Positions 8,347 through 17,492 of a DNA stretch of 48,565 nucleotides are shown in pieces. Where the stretch lies: assembly GCF_000382385.1 (NCBI RefSeq), contig NZ_KB908338.1:1-48565 (forward strand). Reading direction: 5' to 3'. The notes below the pieces were generated by a model, which had not been told where the DNA came from, did no database searches, and was given only the letters and a program-made list of their open reading frames with translations. Origin of the DNA: Segatella maculosa DSM 19339 = JCM 15638. Its GTDB lineage: Bacteria > Bacteroidota > Bacteroidia > Bacteroidales > Bacteroidaceae. The position numbers and the translations under genes are program-made. How positions within the stretch are numbered: the first letter of the stretch is position 1; each line of letters starts with the position of its first letter.

Positions 8347-8939
8347 GTCAGCTGCAAGGTGATATGATGCTCTTTTGCCATTCTGCGAAGGTTCAGAATG
8401 GCATAACGCATACGTCCAAGGCTTGTATTGATGCTTACATTGGTCATATCGGCAATCTCTTTGAACGAAAGTTGCTGATAGAAACGCATATATACAACCT
8501 CACGTTGAGAAGCCGGCAACAAATTCATCATCTTTCTGACATCTCTGAGCACTTGGGTATTGACATACTTGCTTTCGATATCAAGTGATAGAAGGCTCTC
8601 TTCGCCGATGTTTGACAAATCATTATCAGAAGAAGTATCGATGATCTTTTGTACCTTCTGACTGCGATAAAGGTCCATAATGATATTATGGGCTATGCGC
8701 ACAAGCCATGCACCAAACTTACCACTCGGTGAATATCTTCCTTGTTGCAGTCGCGTTATTACTTTAACGAAAGTCTCTTGAAAGACATCGTCAGCAACCT
8801 CGCGATTACGAACCACGAAAAGAATATAAGAAAACAACTTGGATTGATTACGCGATAACAGTTCGTCAAACGCCCGATTATTACCGTTGGCATAACTCAT
8901 GGCCAACGCTTCATCAGTCATTACACTCAAATCTTCCAT
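8343..8939 (-). CDS. ECF-type RNA polymerase sigma factor
   Basis: The 198-aa protein has a sigma-70 region 2 (about residues 22-95; FDELLSRNQSKLFSYILFVVRN, DDVFQETFVKV, WLVRIAHNIIMDLYR) and region 4 (about 130-185; LLPASQREVVYMRFYQQLSFKEIADMTNVSINT with the helix-turn-helix). It directs RNA polymerase to its own promoter class. No anti-sigma gene is adjacent, which fits the widely conserved Bacteroidales housekeeping-like ECF sigma rather than a FecI/FecR pair. M7 is an alternative start. Its own promoter at 9084-9115 lies directly downstream of a small RNA-like unit. Confidence 0.93.
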   Translation of the reverse strand: MEDLSVMTDEALAMSYANGNNRAFDELLSRNQSKLFSYILFVVRNREVADDVFQETFVKVITRLQQGRYSPSGKFGAWLVRIAHNIIMDLYRSQKVQKIIDTSSDNDLSNIGEESLLSLDIESKYVNTQVLRDVRKMMNLLPASQREVVYMRFYQQLSFKEIADMTNVSINTSLGRMRYAILNLRRMAKEHHITLQLT

Positions 8940-9083
8940 TCTTTATAAAATATTTAATTCGAAGTAAAACTGTTTCTATAGGCGTTCTTTATTATTATGT
9001 TTAATATTTTCTTTAATTATAGATAACATGAACAAGCATGATAAAAGTCGATTTTCAACTTGCTGCATGCAGTCTATCCTATG

Positions 9084-9115
9084 CAAAGATAAGAGTAAAT
9101 TCTCTTACAGCCAAA
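9084..9115 (-). promoter_or_regulatory. Promoter of the sigma-factor gene
   Basis: Minus-strand TTTG (9115-9112), exactly 20 bp, then TATCTTTG (9091-9084) match the Bacteroidetes consensus. The start is predicted near 9077, giving a 5' leader of about 138 nt. Confidence 0.75.
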
Positions 9116-9125
9116 TTTTTTGGAC

Positions 9126-9197
9126 AAAAAAGAGGTTGGAGCAGGAAGCTTCCAACCTCGAGAGTGATTTAGAAAAGCTCTAAATCATCAAAAAATA
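9126..9197 (-). ncRNA. Candidate small RNA (about 72 nt) with own promoter and terminator
   Basis: The promoter at 9203-9234 predicts a start near 9197. The transcript would fold into a first hairpin, GATTTAGA with TCTAAATC (9166-9186), and a second, GAGGTTGGA with TCCAACCTC (9132-9159), followed by six Us (9131-9126) as an intrinsic terminator. No leader peptide longer than two codons is present. Directly beyond the terminator is a separate promoter for the sigma factor, so this unit looks independent and is not a simple attenuator. No known RNA family was recognised. Confidence 0.6.
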
Positions 9198-9202
9198 TGT
9201 GA

Positions 9203-9234
9203 CAAATATATACCTTATAAATGAAAAAAGCAAA
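9203..9234 (-). promoter_or_regulatory. Promoter of the candidate small RNA
   Basis: Minus-strand TTTG (9234-9231), exactly 20 bp, then TATATTTG (9210-9203): a perfect Bacteroidetes consensus with no reading frame behind it. Confidence 0.7.
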
Positions 9235-9479
9235 TTTCTTTAAGGAAAAATCATTTTTTTAACATTTCACACACAACATATCGACTCTATTCGGCTATCA
9301 GTCGTAATGAGAATTCCATACGGAAATGAGACTATTACACTATAGAAGAAAGTGTTTATAAAGCTATCGAGACATCTGTTATTCATAAAGAAACAATATA
9401 AATCCTGAAGGAAGAAAACTAACAAAAGAAAAAACGACAGAAGATTTTGTGTCATTTGCAATAAATATTTTCAATTAAA

Positions 9480-9511
9480 ATTGCAGACTATCAAATATTT
9501 TATTACTTTTG
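9480..9511 (+). promoter_or_regulatory. Promoter of the SusC/SusD locus
   Basis: ATTG (9480-9483), 20 bp, then TACTTTTG (9504-9511); the transcript should start near 9518, about 33 nt before the susC-like ATG. The segment 9235-9479 between the two divergent promoters is AT-rich with no other recognisable feature. Confidence 0.65.
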
Positions 9512-9550
9512 CCCCTGTGAAACTATACTAATCTAACAAATCAGAAATTT

Positions 9551-12500
9551 ATGTCTATTAATTTAAATCGATTTCGAATTGTGCTTATTGGCTTTCTCCT
9601 ACTACTTGTAGGAGACCTTTCTGCACAGACAATCAAAGGAACCGTCAAAGATAGTTCCGGAGAACCTGTCATCGGAGCTACGGTGATGGAACAAGGAATG
9701 CAAGGTAACGGAGTTGTCACCGACCTTGATGGGAACTTTACGTTAAACCTTAAAGGAAACGGCAAAAAGATAACGGTATCATACATCGGTATGAAGACAC
9801 AAACCATTGATGCCGCAGGTAAGAGCATGCTTCATGTAACTCTTGAAGATGCCGCCACCAGTTTGAACGACGTTATTGTCATTGGTTATGGTTCGGTAAA
9901 GCGTAAAGACATCACTGGTTCTGTTGCAACAGTCAGCAATGAGGCCCTTGCCGCCGTTCCCGTAGCATCGGCTTCCGAGGCACTGACAGGTAAGTTGGCC
10001 GGTGTGCAAGTCAGCACTTCCGAAGGTTCTCCCGATGCCACAGTGAGAATCCGCGTACGAGGTGGTGGTTCCATTACGCAGAGTAATGACCCGTTATTCA
10101 TTGTAGACGGTTTTCCAGTTGATGACATCAGCAATATTCCGGCTACAGACATTGATGACATTACGGTTTTGAAAGATGCTTCTTCAACGGCTATCTATGG
10201 TAGCCGCGGTGCGAACGGTGTAATTCTTGTTACAACAAAAAGCGGTAAGGTAGGCAAAGTGAATGTAAGCTACAACACATATTATAGCTGGAAGAAAATC
10301 GCAAAGAAGATGAATGTGCTTTCTCCCGGTGACTATGCCAAGTGGCAATATGAGCTTGCACTGCTGAAAAACAATAACGATCCTAATAAAATAAGTTCCT
10401 ACACTGACTATTTCGGCAACTATCAGGACCTGGACTTATATAATAATGTAAAAGGTAACGATTGGCAGGATATGACATACGGCCGTACAGGTCATACCTA
10501 CAACCACAACTTGAGCGTTACAGGTGGAACGGATAATGTCAAGTATTCTTTCAGCTATGCACACATCTATGACAAAGCTATCATGGTTGGATCAAGTTTC
10601 AAACGTGATAACTTCAGCCTGAAACTAAACACCAAACCTTCAAAAATAACGACATTCGACCTGCAGGCCCGCTTTAGCGATACTGATGTGCGAGGTGGAG
10701 GGGCAAATGATTCCAAGGGGGTCTACAACACTGACAAGCGTTTGAAAGATGCCGTCATCTATCCGGTAATTCCTTTAAAAGGACTCGACGAAGCCAACAC
10801 GTCATTTGATGATAGCGACATGAACATCTATGACCCGATTACCTCTGCTGCCGACAATGACAGAAAGAAGCAAAACAAGAACCTGAATATTGCTGGTGCG
10901 TTTGGTTGGGAAGTATACAAGAACCTCACATTGAAAACCGAATTCGGTTATGATTATTATACGATGTATGACCAACGCTTCTTTGGATTGACTTCTTATC
11001 AAGCCAGAAATTATGCAGATCAAGCTTTTGCCAACCATCCGTTGATTAGCCTCGACAATGACGTCCGTGAAACTTTTCGTAACACGAATACAATCAACTA
11101 TGATTTCAAGAATATCATCAAAAACAAGAATCATAGTTTGAATATGTTGCTGGGGCATGAATATCTCATCACGAAAGAGCATGACAACCTCAATCAGGTT
11201 GTGGGCTTCCCAACTTCTTATGATGCAGATACTGCATGGAGACTGTCATCACAAGGAACTGCCTCGGGTACAAGTGATTTCTACAATCCCGATGACAAGT
11301 TGCTTTCTTTCTTCACTCGTGCGAACTACTCGTATAAAGATAAGTATCTTGCTAGTTTCACATTCCGTGCTGATGCATCGTCTAAATTCTCGAAAAATAA
11401 CAGATGGGGCTATTTCCCTTCTGCAGCTTTGGCTTGGCGTGTCACAAGCGAGAAGTTTATGGAAGGTACAAAGAACTGGATAGATGATTTGAAATTACGT
11501 TTCAGTTTGGGTACTGCCGGTAACAATAATATTCTATCCGGACAGCTCATTCAAGAGTATATGCCCTATGATGCAACTTCATCTCAACGTACATGGGTAA
11601 ATGGGTTCTCAAATCCATTGAGACCTTCCAGCTACATGGCTAACCCTAATTTGAAATGGGAAACTACAATTACACGTAACATCGGTGTAGACTGGACGCT
11701 TCTCCGCGGTAAACTGAATGGAAGTTTTGAATTCTATAAGAATACGACAAAAGACTTGCTAATAGCTTTTCCTGTTTCAGGTACAGGTTATGAGGCGCAG
11801 TACCGTAACTTGGGCAAGACACAGAACCAAGGTTTTGAAGCAACGTTTACATGGCATGTTATAGACAAAAAGAACTGGGGCATTGACCTAAGTGGAAATA
11901 TCAACTTTAACAAGAGTAAAATCAAACAACTTGGAATCAACAACTTCTATCAAGAGACGCATTGGGCATCAAGTGAGATTGATCCCGAATACATTGTTGC
12001 TGTCGGAGGCCATGTTGGAGAAATCGTCGGCTACCAGAATGCTGGTCGATATGAGGTTTCTGACTTCACCGGCTATAATGCTGCAACAGATACATGGACA
12101 CTGAAAGATGGGGTTGACGATGCGACGGCCGTAATAGGAAAGGTTCGTCCAGGATCTTTAAAGCTCAAAGATCAAGACGGCGATCATAAAATCACAGCCA
12201 ACGATAAAACTAAAATCGGTGATGTAGCTCCCGACTGTTATGGTGGCTTCAATATTAATGCTCGTGCTTACGGATTTGATTTAGGCGCTCAGTTCAATTA
12301 TTCAATCGGCAATCAAGAATACAATGCCAATAAGATTGAATACACCACAACCGGTAAATACATCTATCGTAACATGATTGATGCAATGGCAGACGGTAAG
12401 CGGTGGACCAACCTCGATCCCAAAACAGGTCTCTTGAGCAATGACCCTGTACGCCTTGCCCAACTCAACGAAAATACTACCATGTGGTCTCCTTATATGG

Positions 12501-12781
12501 GCAAGATGGTGTTGACGGACTGGGCTATCGAAGATGCTTCTTTCCTTCGTCTCAACACTTTAACCTTGGGCTATACGCTTCCAAAGGAATTGACACGCCG
12601 TGTTGGTATTAATAGTCTTCGACTTTATTGCACTGGATATAACCTCTTCACCTTAACTGGCTATTCGGGTTTCGATCCCGAGTCGGACACCGTCAAGAAG
12701 ACTGCACTGACACCTGGTGTTGACTATTCGGCATATCCGAAGAGTCGTTCATTTGTTATTGGTTTGAATCTAAACTTCTAA
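9551..12781 (+). CDS. SusC/RagA-family TonB-linked outer membrane transporter
   Basis: The 1076-aa protein starts with a signal peptide (hydrophobic VLIGFLLLLVGDLSAQ), then a carboxypeptidase-regulatory-like domain (IKGTVKDSSGEPVIGATV, about 28-105). The plug follows (DVIVIGYGSVKRKDITGSV, then VRGGGSI, PLFIVDGFPVDD and YGSRGANGVILVTTK), then a long beta-barrel ending in an aromatic residue (GLNLNF). It imports large ligands, usually glycan oligomers, across the outer membrane with the SusD partner encoded 1 bp downstream. The third gene of the locus points to a pectin-type glycan. No anti-sigma, hybrid two-component or enzyme gene lies beside it. Confidence 0.96.
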   Translation: MSINLNRFRIVLIGFLLLLVGDLSAQTIKGTVKDSSGEPVIGATVMEQGMQGNGVVTDLDGNFTLNLKGNGKKITVSYIGMKTQTIDAAGKSMLHVTLEDAATSLNDVIVIGYGSVKRKDITGSVATVSNEALAAVPVASASEALTGKLAGVQVSTSEGSPDATVRIRVRGGGSITQSNDPLFIVDGFPVDDISNIPATDIDDITVLKDASSTAIYGSRGANGVILVTTKSGKVGKVNVSYNTYYSWKKIAKKMNVLSPGDYAKWQYELALLKNNNDPNKISSYTDYFGNYQDLDLYNNVKGNDWQDMTYGRTGHTYNHNLSVTGGTDNVKYSFSYAHIYDKAIMVGSSFKRDNFSLKLNTKPSKITTFDLQARFSDTDVRGGGANDSKGVYNTDKRLKDAVIYPVIPLKGLDEANTSFDDSDMNIYDPITSAADNDRKKQNKNLNIAGAFGWEVYKNLTLKTEFGYDYYTMYDQRFFGLTSYQARNYADQAFANHPLISLDNDVRETFRNTNTINYDFKNIIKNKNHSLNMLLGHEYLITKEHDNLNQVVGFPTSYDADTAWRLSSQGTASGTSDFYNPDDKLLSFFTRANYSYKDKYLASFTFRADASSKFSKNNRWGYFPSAALAWRVTSEKFMEGTKNWIDDLKLRFSLGTAGNNNILSGQLIQEYMPYDATSSQRTWVNGFSNPLRPSSYMANPNLKWETTITRNIGVDWTLLRGKLNGSFEFYKNTTKDLLIAFPVSGTGYEAQYRNLGKTQNQGFEATFTWHVIDKKNWGIDLSGNINFNKSKIKQLGINNFYQETHWASSEIDPEYIVAVGGHVGEIVGYQNAGRYEVSDFTGYNAATDTWTLKDGVDDATAVIGKVRPGSLKLKDQDGDHKITANDKTKIGDVAPDCYGGFNINARAYGFDLGAQFNYSIGNQEYNANKIEYTTTGKYIYRNMIDAMADGKRWTNLDPKTGLLSNDPVRLAQLNENTTMWSPYMGKMVLTDWAIEDASFLRLNTLTLGYTLPKELTRRVGINSLRLYCTGYNLFTLTGYSGFDPESDTVKKTALTPGVDYSAYPKSRSFVIGLNLNF

Positions 12782-12794
12782 ATTGAATATTATT

Positions 12795-14630
12795 ATGAAA
12801 AAATATATAAACGACACATTACTATCGGTTATAATTGCAGGAGTAACACTAAGCTCCTGTGATGTGGATGCGCCCACGAAGTCTTCGCTTGATGAATCCA
12901 CAACCTTTTCGACCTACTCTTTGGCGGAAGCCGAACTCATGTCGGTCAACGTTTCCTTCGGAGAGACAAACTCCTACCGAGGGCGCTTCCTTCCCTATTA
13001 CGGGCTGAACAGCGATGTCGAGGTGGGAAGCGGAACACAACCTTCCAAGGCCAACGCCAATAACGAGAAACAAGCACTCTGGAACTACGATACTTCGGCA
13101 AACAACCCGCAGATGAACACAGACAACAATGCCTATGGCAAGTTCTACGAAGGTATTGAACGGGCAAACCTCGCCATCGAAGGCTTAAGGAAATACGGAA
13201 ACGTTAAGAACAACCCCGATATGGCTCAGCTTTTAGGAGAGGCACTAACGTTAAGGGCCGTCATCTACACTGACCTCACAAAGGCATGGGGAGATGTTCC
13301 GGCACGGTTCAAGCCCAACAACAACGACAATATTTATCTGCCGCGTACCAACCGTGATTCCATCTACAAGGTGCTCCTGTCAGATCTCAAAGAGGCCAGC
13401 AACTACTGCTACTGGCCCAATCAAAACGCCATCACGAAGACAACGGAACGCGTCAGCAAGAGCTTCGTTAAGGCCCTACGTGCGCGCATTGCCCTTTACG
13501 CCGGAGGCTACGGACTGCGGGGCGACGGTTATCGCCTTTCCAAAGACCCCGAGCTGACACCAGAGAAGATGTACAGGATCGTCAAAGAAGAATGTGAAGC
13601 CATCATCGACGCCAAGCGTAACGAACTCGGCTCGTTCAAGGAGAACTTCATCAAACTCTGTGAAGACAATGTGACTGCCGGCGGTGAAAGTCTTTGGGAG
13701 ATACCGTTCTCGGACGGGCGCGGGCGTGTTCTCTATACCTTAGGTGTGAAGCATAACAGCAAAGACCAGTACACGGGACAGGCGCAAGGCGGTGTCAATG
13801 GCCCCACACCGACCCTCTACTATGACTACGATCCCGAAGACGCGCGCCGAGACATCACCTGTGTTCCATACGATTGGAGCAAAGACCTCGATAGCAAGGG
13901 AAACGCTTACGTACAGCTAAGGGCTGTCAACAAGTGGTGCTTCGGAAAGCTGCGCTACGAATGGATGAAACGAAAGGTCACCTCCACCAACGATGATGGC
14001 ATCAATTGGCAGTACATGCGCCTTGCCGATGTTTTCCTAATGGCAGCAGAGGCCGAGAACGCCCTCGGTAACACTTCCAAAGCATGGACCTACATGGAAC
14101 CTGTGCTCGCGCGGGTGCTCCCCGCAAGCAAGGTCGCTGCCCTCAAGACCAAATACACGGCAAGCCGTCAAGCTTTCTTCGATGGCATCGTCGAGCAAAG
14201 GGCATTGGAGTTTGCAGGCGAATCGCTGCGCAAGGCCGACTTGATCCGTTGGGGCATCATCGATAGCAAGATGAAGGAAGAAACGGAGAAACTTGCGGCC
14301 CTTGCCAACAGAACAGGACAATACGCAGGCCTGCCCGACAAGGTCTATATCAACGGAACGACGGATGCCACAAACATCAAAATCTATGGACTTGACAAGG
14401 GGGAGGACGACGACACCGTAATTAAACGACTGAAGGCCGAGGGTTGGACCTCGAAAAACTGGTTCGTTGACAGCAAGACGGGCCTCAACATACTCACCGA
14501 TGACTATATCGGCGGACTCTATGCTGTGAAGCCCAGCACTCACTGTCTCTGGCCCATTTGGCAGACCTTCATCGACAAAAGCAACGGATTGTTGAACAAC
14601 AACGGCAACTACGGACAATCATCTAACTAA
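12795..14630 (+). CDS. SusD/RagB-family surface glycan-binding lipoprotein
   Basis: Taking the ATG at 12795 (an earlier in-frame ATG at 12783 is possible), the 611-aa product starts with a lipoprotein signal ending LSSC at Cys22. The N-terminal region (TTFSTYSLAEAELMSVNVSF, GIERANLAIEGL) and the C-terminal region (RLADVFLMAAEAENALG, ALEFAGESLRKADLIRWGI) are typical of RagB/SusD proteins. It forms the lid of the SusC transporter and binds the ligand on the cell surface. It is co-transcribed with the transporter and the next lipoprotein. The GC content is visibly higher than in the 5' half of the susC-like gene. Confidence 0.95.
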   Translation: MKKYINDTLLSVIIAGVTLSSCDVDAPTKSSLDESTTFSTYSLAEAELMSVNVSFGETNSYRGRFLPYYGLNSDVEVGSGTQPSKANANNEKQALWNYDTSANNPQMNTDNNAYGKFYEGIERANLAIEGLRKYGNVKNNPDMAQLLGEALTLRAVIYTDLTKAWGDVPARFKPNNNDNIYLPRTNRDSIYKVLLSDLKEASNYCYWPNQNAITKTTERVSKSFVKALRARIALYAGGYGLRGDGYRLSKDPELTPEKMYRIVKEECEAIIDAKRNELGSFKENFIKLCEDNVTAGGESLWEIPFSDGRGRVLYTLGVKHNSKDQYTGQAQGGVNGPTPTLYYDYDPEDARRDITCVPYDWSKDLDSKGNAYVQLRAVNKWCFGKLRYEWMKRKVTSTNDDGINWQYMRLADVFLMAAEAENALGNTSKAWTYMEPVLARVLPASKVAALKTKYTASRQAFFDGIVEQRALEFAGESLRKADLIRWGIIDSKMKEETEKLAALANRTGQYAGLPDKVYINGTTDATNIKIYGLDKGEDDDTVIKRLKAEGWTSKNWFVDSKTGLNILTDDYIGGLYAVKPSTHCLWPIWQTFIDKSNGLLNNNGNYGQSSN

Positions 14631-14645
14631 CGAATAAGAACAAAC

Positions 14646-16268
14646 ATGAAAACAAATCATATCGCCGCAACTTGCATGCTGGGCCTCGCTATAGGCCTTG
14701 TATCATGCGGGAACCCCATGGAAGAAATCCATGACATCACTTTCGAGAGAAACTTCTCGCCTATAGGACTCGAAGTAAAGAATATTGGGGAAAACGGTGC
14801 CACGCTGACTTGGACGGCAACCACCGGTGCCAAGGCCTACCAAGTCGAGGTCTACGCCGACGACAGTCTCGACTTCAAGGGAAAACCAGTCATCACGACA
14901 AAGGTAAATGACCCTGCGCTCGCCTTGAAAAGCCTTGTCTACGACACTAAATATTCAGCTCGCGTGATGGTACTCGATGCAACCGACGCCGCCCGAAACT
15001 CCAAGTGGACAGGCATTTACTTCCGCACCGCCGCACAACAGATTCTCACGGCTTTCTCTCTTGAGGACACGGGCGACAAAGACGTAATTGCCCACTGGCC
15101 CGCAACAGAAGAAGCCGATCAAATCATCGTCTTCAACAAGAACAGCGGAAAGAAAGCAACGGAATATACCCTCACTGCCGACGATAAAAGCAACGGGCGA
15201 GCACGCGTCACCGGTCTGCAACCCGAAACGGAATATACCCTCAAACTCTATAAGAACGGTAAAGAGCGAGGCTCGAAGACCTTCAAGACTATTGCCGACC
15301 TGTCGGGAGCCACTATTGTTCGCTCTACTGACAACTTCAGCGAGATGCTCGAGAAAGCAACGCAAGGACAAGTCTTCGCCCTCTATAACGGCACCTACAA
15401 AATCAGTGCAGGTGCAGGAAACGAAGGAGCGGGAGCTGCGGTCGTCAACAAGAGTATCACCATCAAGGGTATCTATCCAACAGCAAAGCCCAAGATACAG
15501 GGACGCTTCCAGCTGGAAGACGGAGCTGGACTGACGATGAAGAACGTCATCGTAGACGGTACAACTAACGCCACGAACGACCAGTTCTTTAACTATAAGA
15601 CCGCCACAACTTATGCACCGCTCGACATTAACAACTGCGAGTTCTACGGTGCACAAACCGGCGGAACCGTCCTTAAAGGCTTCTGCTATATCAACGTCGC
15701 AGCTACCGTCGAAGCCGTCACCATCAGAAACTCCTCCATACATGACGTGGTGTGCGATGGGGGCGACCTCTTCGACTGCCGTAAGGGTTACATTAAAACG
15801 CTTACCATCGACAATAACATCATCTACAACTGTGCCACCGAACGTGACTTCATCCGCTATGACGATGCAGCAAAAAGCTTCTCTAACCCCGTGCCCCAAA
15901 TTTCCTTAACAAACAACACCATCGACCACTGTATGAACGGAACCTCCGGAAAGCGCATTCTCTACGTGCGATTCAATGGAAAGAAAGGCGGACAGCAAAT
16001 CAAAGTGGCAGGCAACATCTTCAGTAACACGCAAGCCGTTTATACTAATCAGGCTACGACCTCTACACCGCAATACACCAACAACTACTACTATAACTGC
16101 AACAACGCGAGCCTTTTCGCGCCCTCAGACCCCGCCAATAAGTTCTTTTGGAATGGCGACACATCGGGCAGGAACGGAAGCAACCCACAGTATAAGGACC
16201 CCACTAAGGGCGACTATACCGTTGGCAACGAAAGCGTGGCTGCCTTAAAAGTTGGAGCAATACGATGA
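14646..16268 (+). CDS. Surface lipoprotein with FN3-like and beta-helix domains (DUF4957/DUF5123 type)
   Basis: The 540-aa protein has a lipoprotein signal (GLAIGLVSC, Cys21, then GN). Two fibronectin-III-like modules follow (about 40-125, GATLTWTATTGAKAYQVEV, and 130-215, ITGLQPETEY-like), then a right-handed beta-helix region (about 225-540) with repeats such as ITIKGIYPTAKPKIQG, MKNVIVDGTTN, LTIDNNIIYN and ISLTNNTIDHC. This layout matches the DUF4957/DUF5123 lipoproteins found third in pectin utilisation loci of Bacteroidetes (family knowledge). It lacks clear lyase catalytic residues, so glycan binding at the cell surface is more likely than cleavage. It is 15 bp after the SusD gene. Confidence 0.85.
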   Translation: MKTNHIAATCMLGLAIGLVSCGNPMEEIHDITFERNFSPIGLEVKNIGENGATLTWTATTGAKAYQVEVYADDSLDFKGKPVITTKVNDPALALKSLVYDTKYSARVMVLDATDAARNSKWTGIYFRTAAQQILTAFSLEDTGDKDVIAHWPATEEADQIIVFNKNSGKKATEYTLTADDKSNGRARVTGLQPETEYTLKLYKNGKERGSKTFKTIADLSGATIVRSTDNFSEMLEKATQGQVFALYNGTYKISAGAGNEGAGAAVVNKSITIKGIYPTAKPKIQGRFQLEDGAGLTMKNVIVDGTTNATNDQFFNYKTATTYAPLDINNCEFYGAQTGGTVLKGFCYINVAATVEAVTIRNSSIHDVVCDGGDLFDCRKGYIKTLTIDNNIIYNCATERDFIRYDDAAKSFSNPVPQISLTNNTIDHCMNGTSGKRILYVRFNGKKGGQQIKVAGNIFSNTQAVYTNQATTSTPQYTNNYYYNCNNASLFAPSDPANKFFWNGDTSGRNGSNPQYKDPTKGDYTVGNESVAALKVGAIR

Positions 16269-16274
16269 CAGAAA

Positions 16275-16440
16275 GGAAGCTCCCCCACCCTCTCTAAAGG
16301 AGGGGAGCCCCGAATTCCCCAAACACCCACTCCGTCCCTCAAATAACACTCGCCCTACCCCTCTCAAGGGGAGGGAAACTTGAGGTGAGTCTTTCCTTTG
16401 AGCCGGAGGAGGTCCTAATATCCTTCCTAAGGAAAAATAA
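16275..16440. other. Intergenic CT/GA-rich inverted motifs
   Basis: After the lipoprotein gene lie two inverted C-rich/G-rich motifs: CCCTCTCTAAAGGAGGGG and CCCCTCTCAAGGGGAGGG, with a weaker third near 16400. They can form hairpins, but no T-run follows, so they do not look like plain terminators. Similar motifs are common between genes in Prevotella (from memory). Confidence 0.4.
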
Positions 16441-16495
16441 AATTTACTGAGCCGACATTTAGTCCATACTCCAACGGTATTAGGCCCAAGACTAC

Positions 16496-16528
16496 AAAAA
16501 AGGCCGATTGGCGAGAACCAATCGGCCT
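16496..16528 (-). terminator. Intrinsic terminator of the small-protein gene
   Basis: AGGCCGATTGG (16501-16511) pairs with CCAATCGGCCT (16518-16528) around a 6-nt loop. On the minus strand six Ts follow. It lies 23 bp beyond the stop of the 34-aa gene and points in its direction. It may also end plus-strand transcripts from the SusCD locus. Confidence 0.8.
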
Positions 16529-16550
16529 GAATTTAATTCTTGTTCGATGT

Positions 16551-16655
16551 CTATGCACAGGTGTAACCCCTACCATTTAACAAGGCCTCACCGTAGTCAT
16601 TCATAGAATGCTTGTAGGCCCGAACTATCATCATTACGATTTTCTTAATTGTCAT
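16551..16655 (-). CDS. Small protein, 34 aa, unknown function
   Basis: The product starts MTIKKIVMMIVRAYKHSMND and ends GRGYTCA. The ATG at 16655 is preceded by AAAGGA at a good distance, a rare clear ribosome binding site here; the ATG at 16670 would add five residues. The gene has its own promoter (16736-16767) and its own strong terminator (16496-16528), so it is a complete one-gene unit of about 230 nt. The N-terminal half is a short amphipathic or membrane-associating helix, and the C-terminus is Gly/Tyr/Cys-rich. No family was recognised with certainty. Confidence 0.65.
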   Translation of the reverse strand: MTIKKIVMMIVRAYKHSMNDYGEALLNGRGYTCA

Positions 16656-16735
16656 AGTTATCCTTTCCATTTTCTTTTTATTTTTTCTCAAATGTTTAAT
16701 GCGTACTTGTTCGCTTGTTATCCTAATTACGTCTG

Positions 16736-16767
16736 CAAAGTTAACTCGGTTTTTTCGTTCGAGCAAG
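16736..16767 (-). promoter_or_regulatory. Promoter of the 34-aa small-protein gene
   Basis: Minus-strand CTTG (16767-16764), exactly 20 bp, then TAACTTTG (16743-16736). The start should be near 16729, about 75 nt before the ATG at 16655. Confidence 0.65.
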
Positions 16768-16807
16768 GATTTCGTGTGAGAAAATGGTTTGTTACTGCAA
16801 TTTCTTG

Positions 16808-17240
16808 ACAAAAGTCAATGCAGACACCTGTTGCAGAATGGCCGCCCGGCATGAGGCGAGACTCATCTAATTAGTCGGCCTTTAGAAAGGAGTTATTCCT
16901 AAACATTCAAGACAGAAGCCCTATTTTTAATGGGTGGTAGCAAGAGTTGACCTCCATGTTGGAAGCGGAGGTTCTTGCCCCGAACAGCCTCCATAAGATG
17001 AACAGCCCCTGTGCAGGCATAAGCCCTCGGCCCCGAGCATCAGAGACAGCATACACGAACGTCCAAAGGAGGCTGACGGCAGACGGTTTGGAGATTGGGA
17101 GATGGACTTGATTCTCGACAAGGACAGCCATACCATCCTCACGATGGTAGAGCGCAGCTCGGGATAAAAGAACCCACCCGATAGCGCTACGGCATCGAAC
17201 GACAGTTTCTTTTTACATTTTTTATCATCGTCCACGGGCA
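16808..17240. other. Intergenic DNA including a leader shared with the 30-kb array
   Basis: No gene is convincing here; the short minus-strand frames have no start signals or family features. The stretch 17157-17225 (AGCTCGGGATAA ... CGACAGTTTC, then TTTTTACATTTTTTATC) closely resembles 30222-30286, directly before the array at 30.3 kb. The phrase GGTAGAGCGCAGC also recurs near 17588. These look like the conserved edge of an array element. Confidence 0.5.
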
Positions 17241-17492
17241 GCCCCAGTGGGGCATTTAACTTTCCTTTTGGTTTGACGTTTGCTCCGGCCGGGCATTTAA
17301 CTTTCCTTTTGGTTTGACGTTTGCTCCAGCCGGGCATTTAACTTTCCTTTCGGTTTAACGTTTGCCCCAGCGGGGCATCTAACACCTGTTATGTTTTGAC
17401 GTTTGCAAGAAAAACTTTCCCTTTACATTTTTTATCTTCTTCCATGGAAGACGAACTTTCTCTTTACATTTTACTATCTTCCGAGCCGTCGG
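17241..17492. repeat. Phased palindrome array, 41-bp period, GCCCCAGTGGGGC core
   Basis: Four units with palindromes of the GCCCCAGTGGGGC type have centres at 17247, 17288, 17329 and 17370 (41 bp apart). They are separated by a conserved ATTTAACTTTCCTTTTGG-type spacer. A degenerate unit follows, the phase then slips, and two units of other flavours come next: CTTCCATGGAAG (centre 17444) and CCGAGCCGTCGG (centre 17486), 42 bp apart. The array therefore joins two core types, one identical to the core at 380-683. Confidence 0.85.

Noticed and set aside
9267..9461. Minus-strand hydrophobic frame of 64 codons
   Set aside because: AT-rich region between divergent promoters; the hydrophobic residues follow from base composition, and no start signal is present.
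14037..14618. Minus-strand frame of 193 codons opposite the SusD gene
   Set aside because: Antisense shadow of the SusD coding region; no promoter or family features.
14955..15899. Long minus-strand frame of 314 codons opposite the beta-helix lipoprotein
   Set aside because: It is the antisense of a well-supported gene with strong codon bias; the peptide has no recognisable domain.
16907..17131. Minus-strand frame of 74 codons
   Set aside because: No promoter, ribosome binding site or similarity; it lies in the edge sequence of a repeat array.
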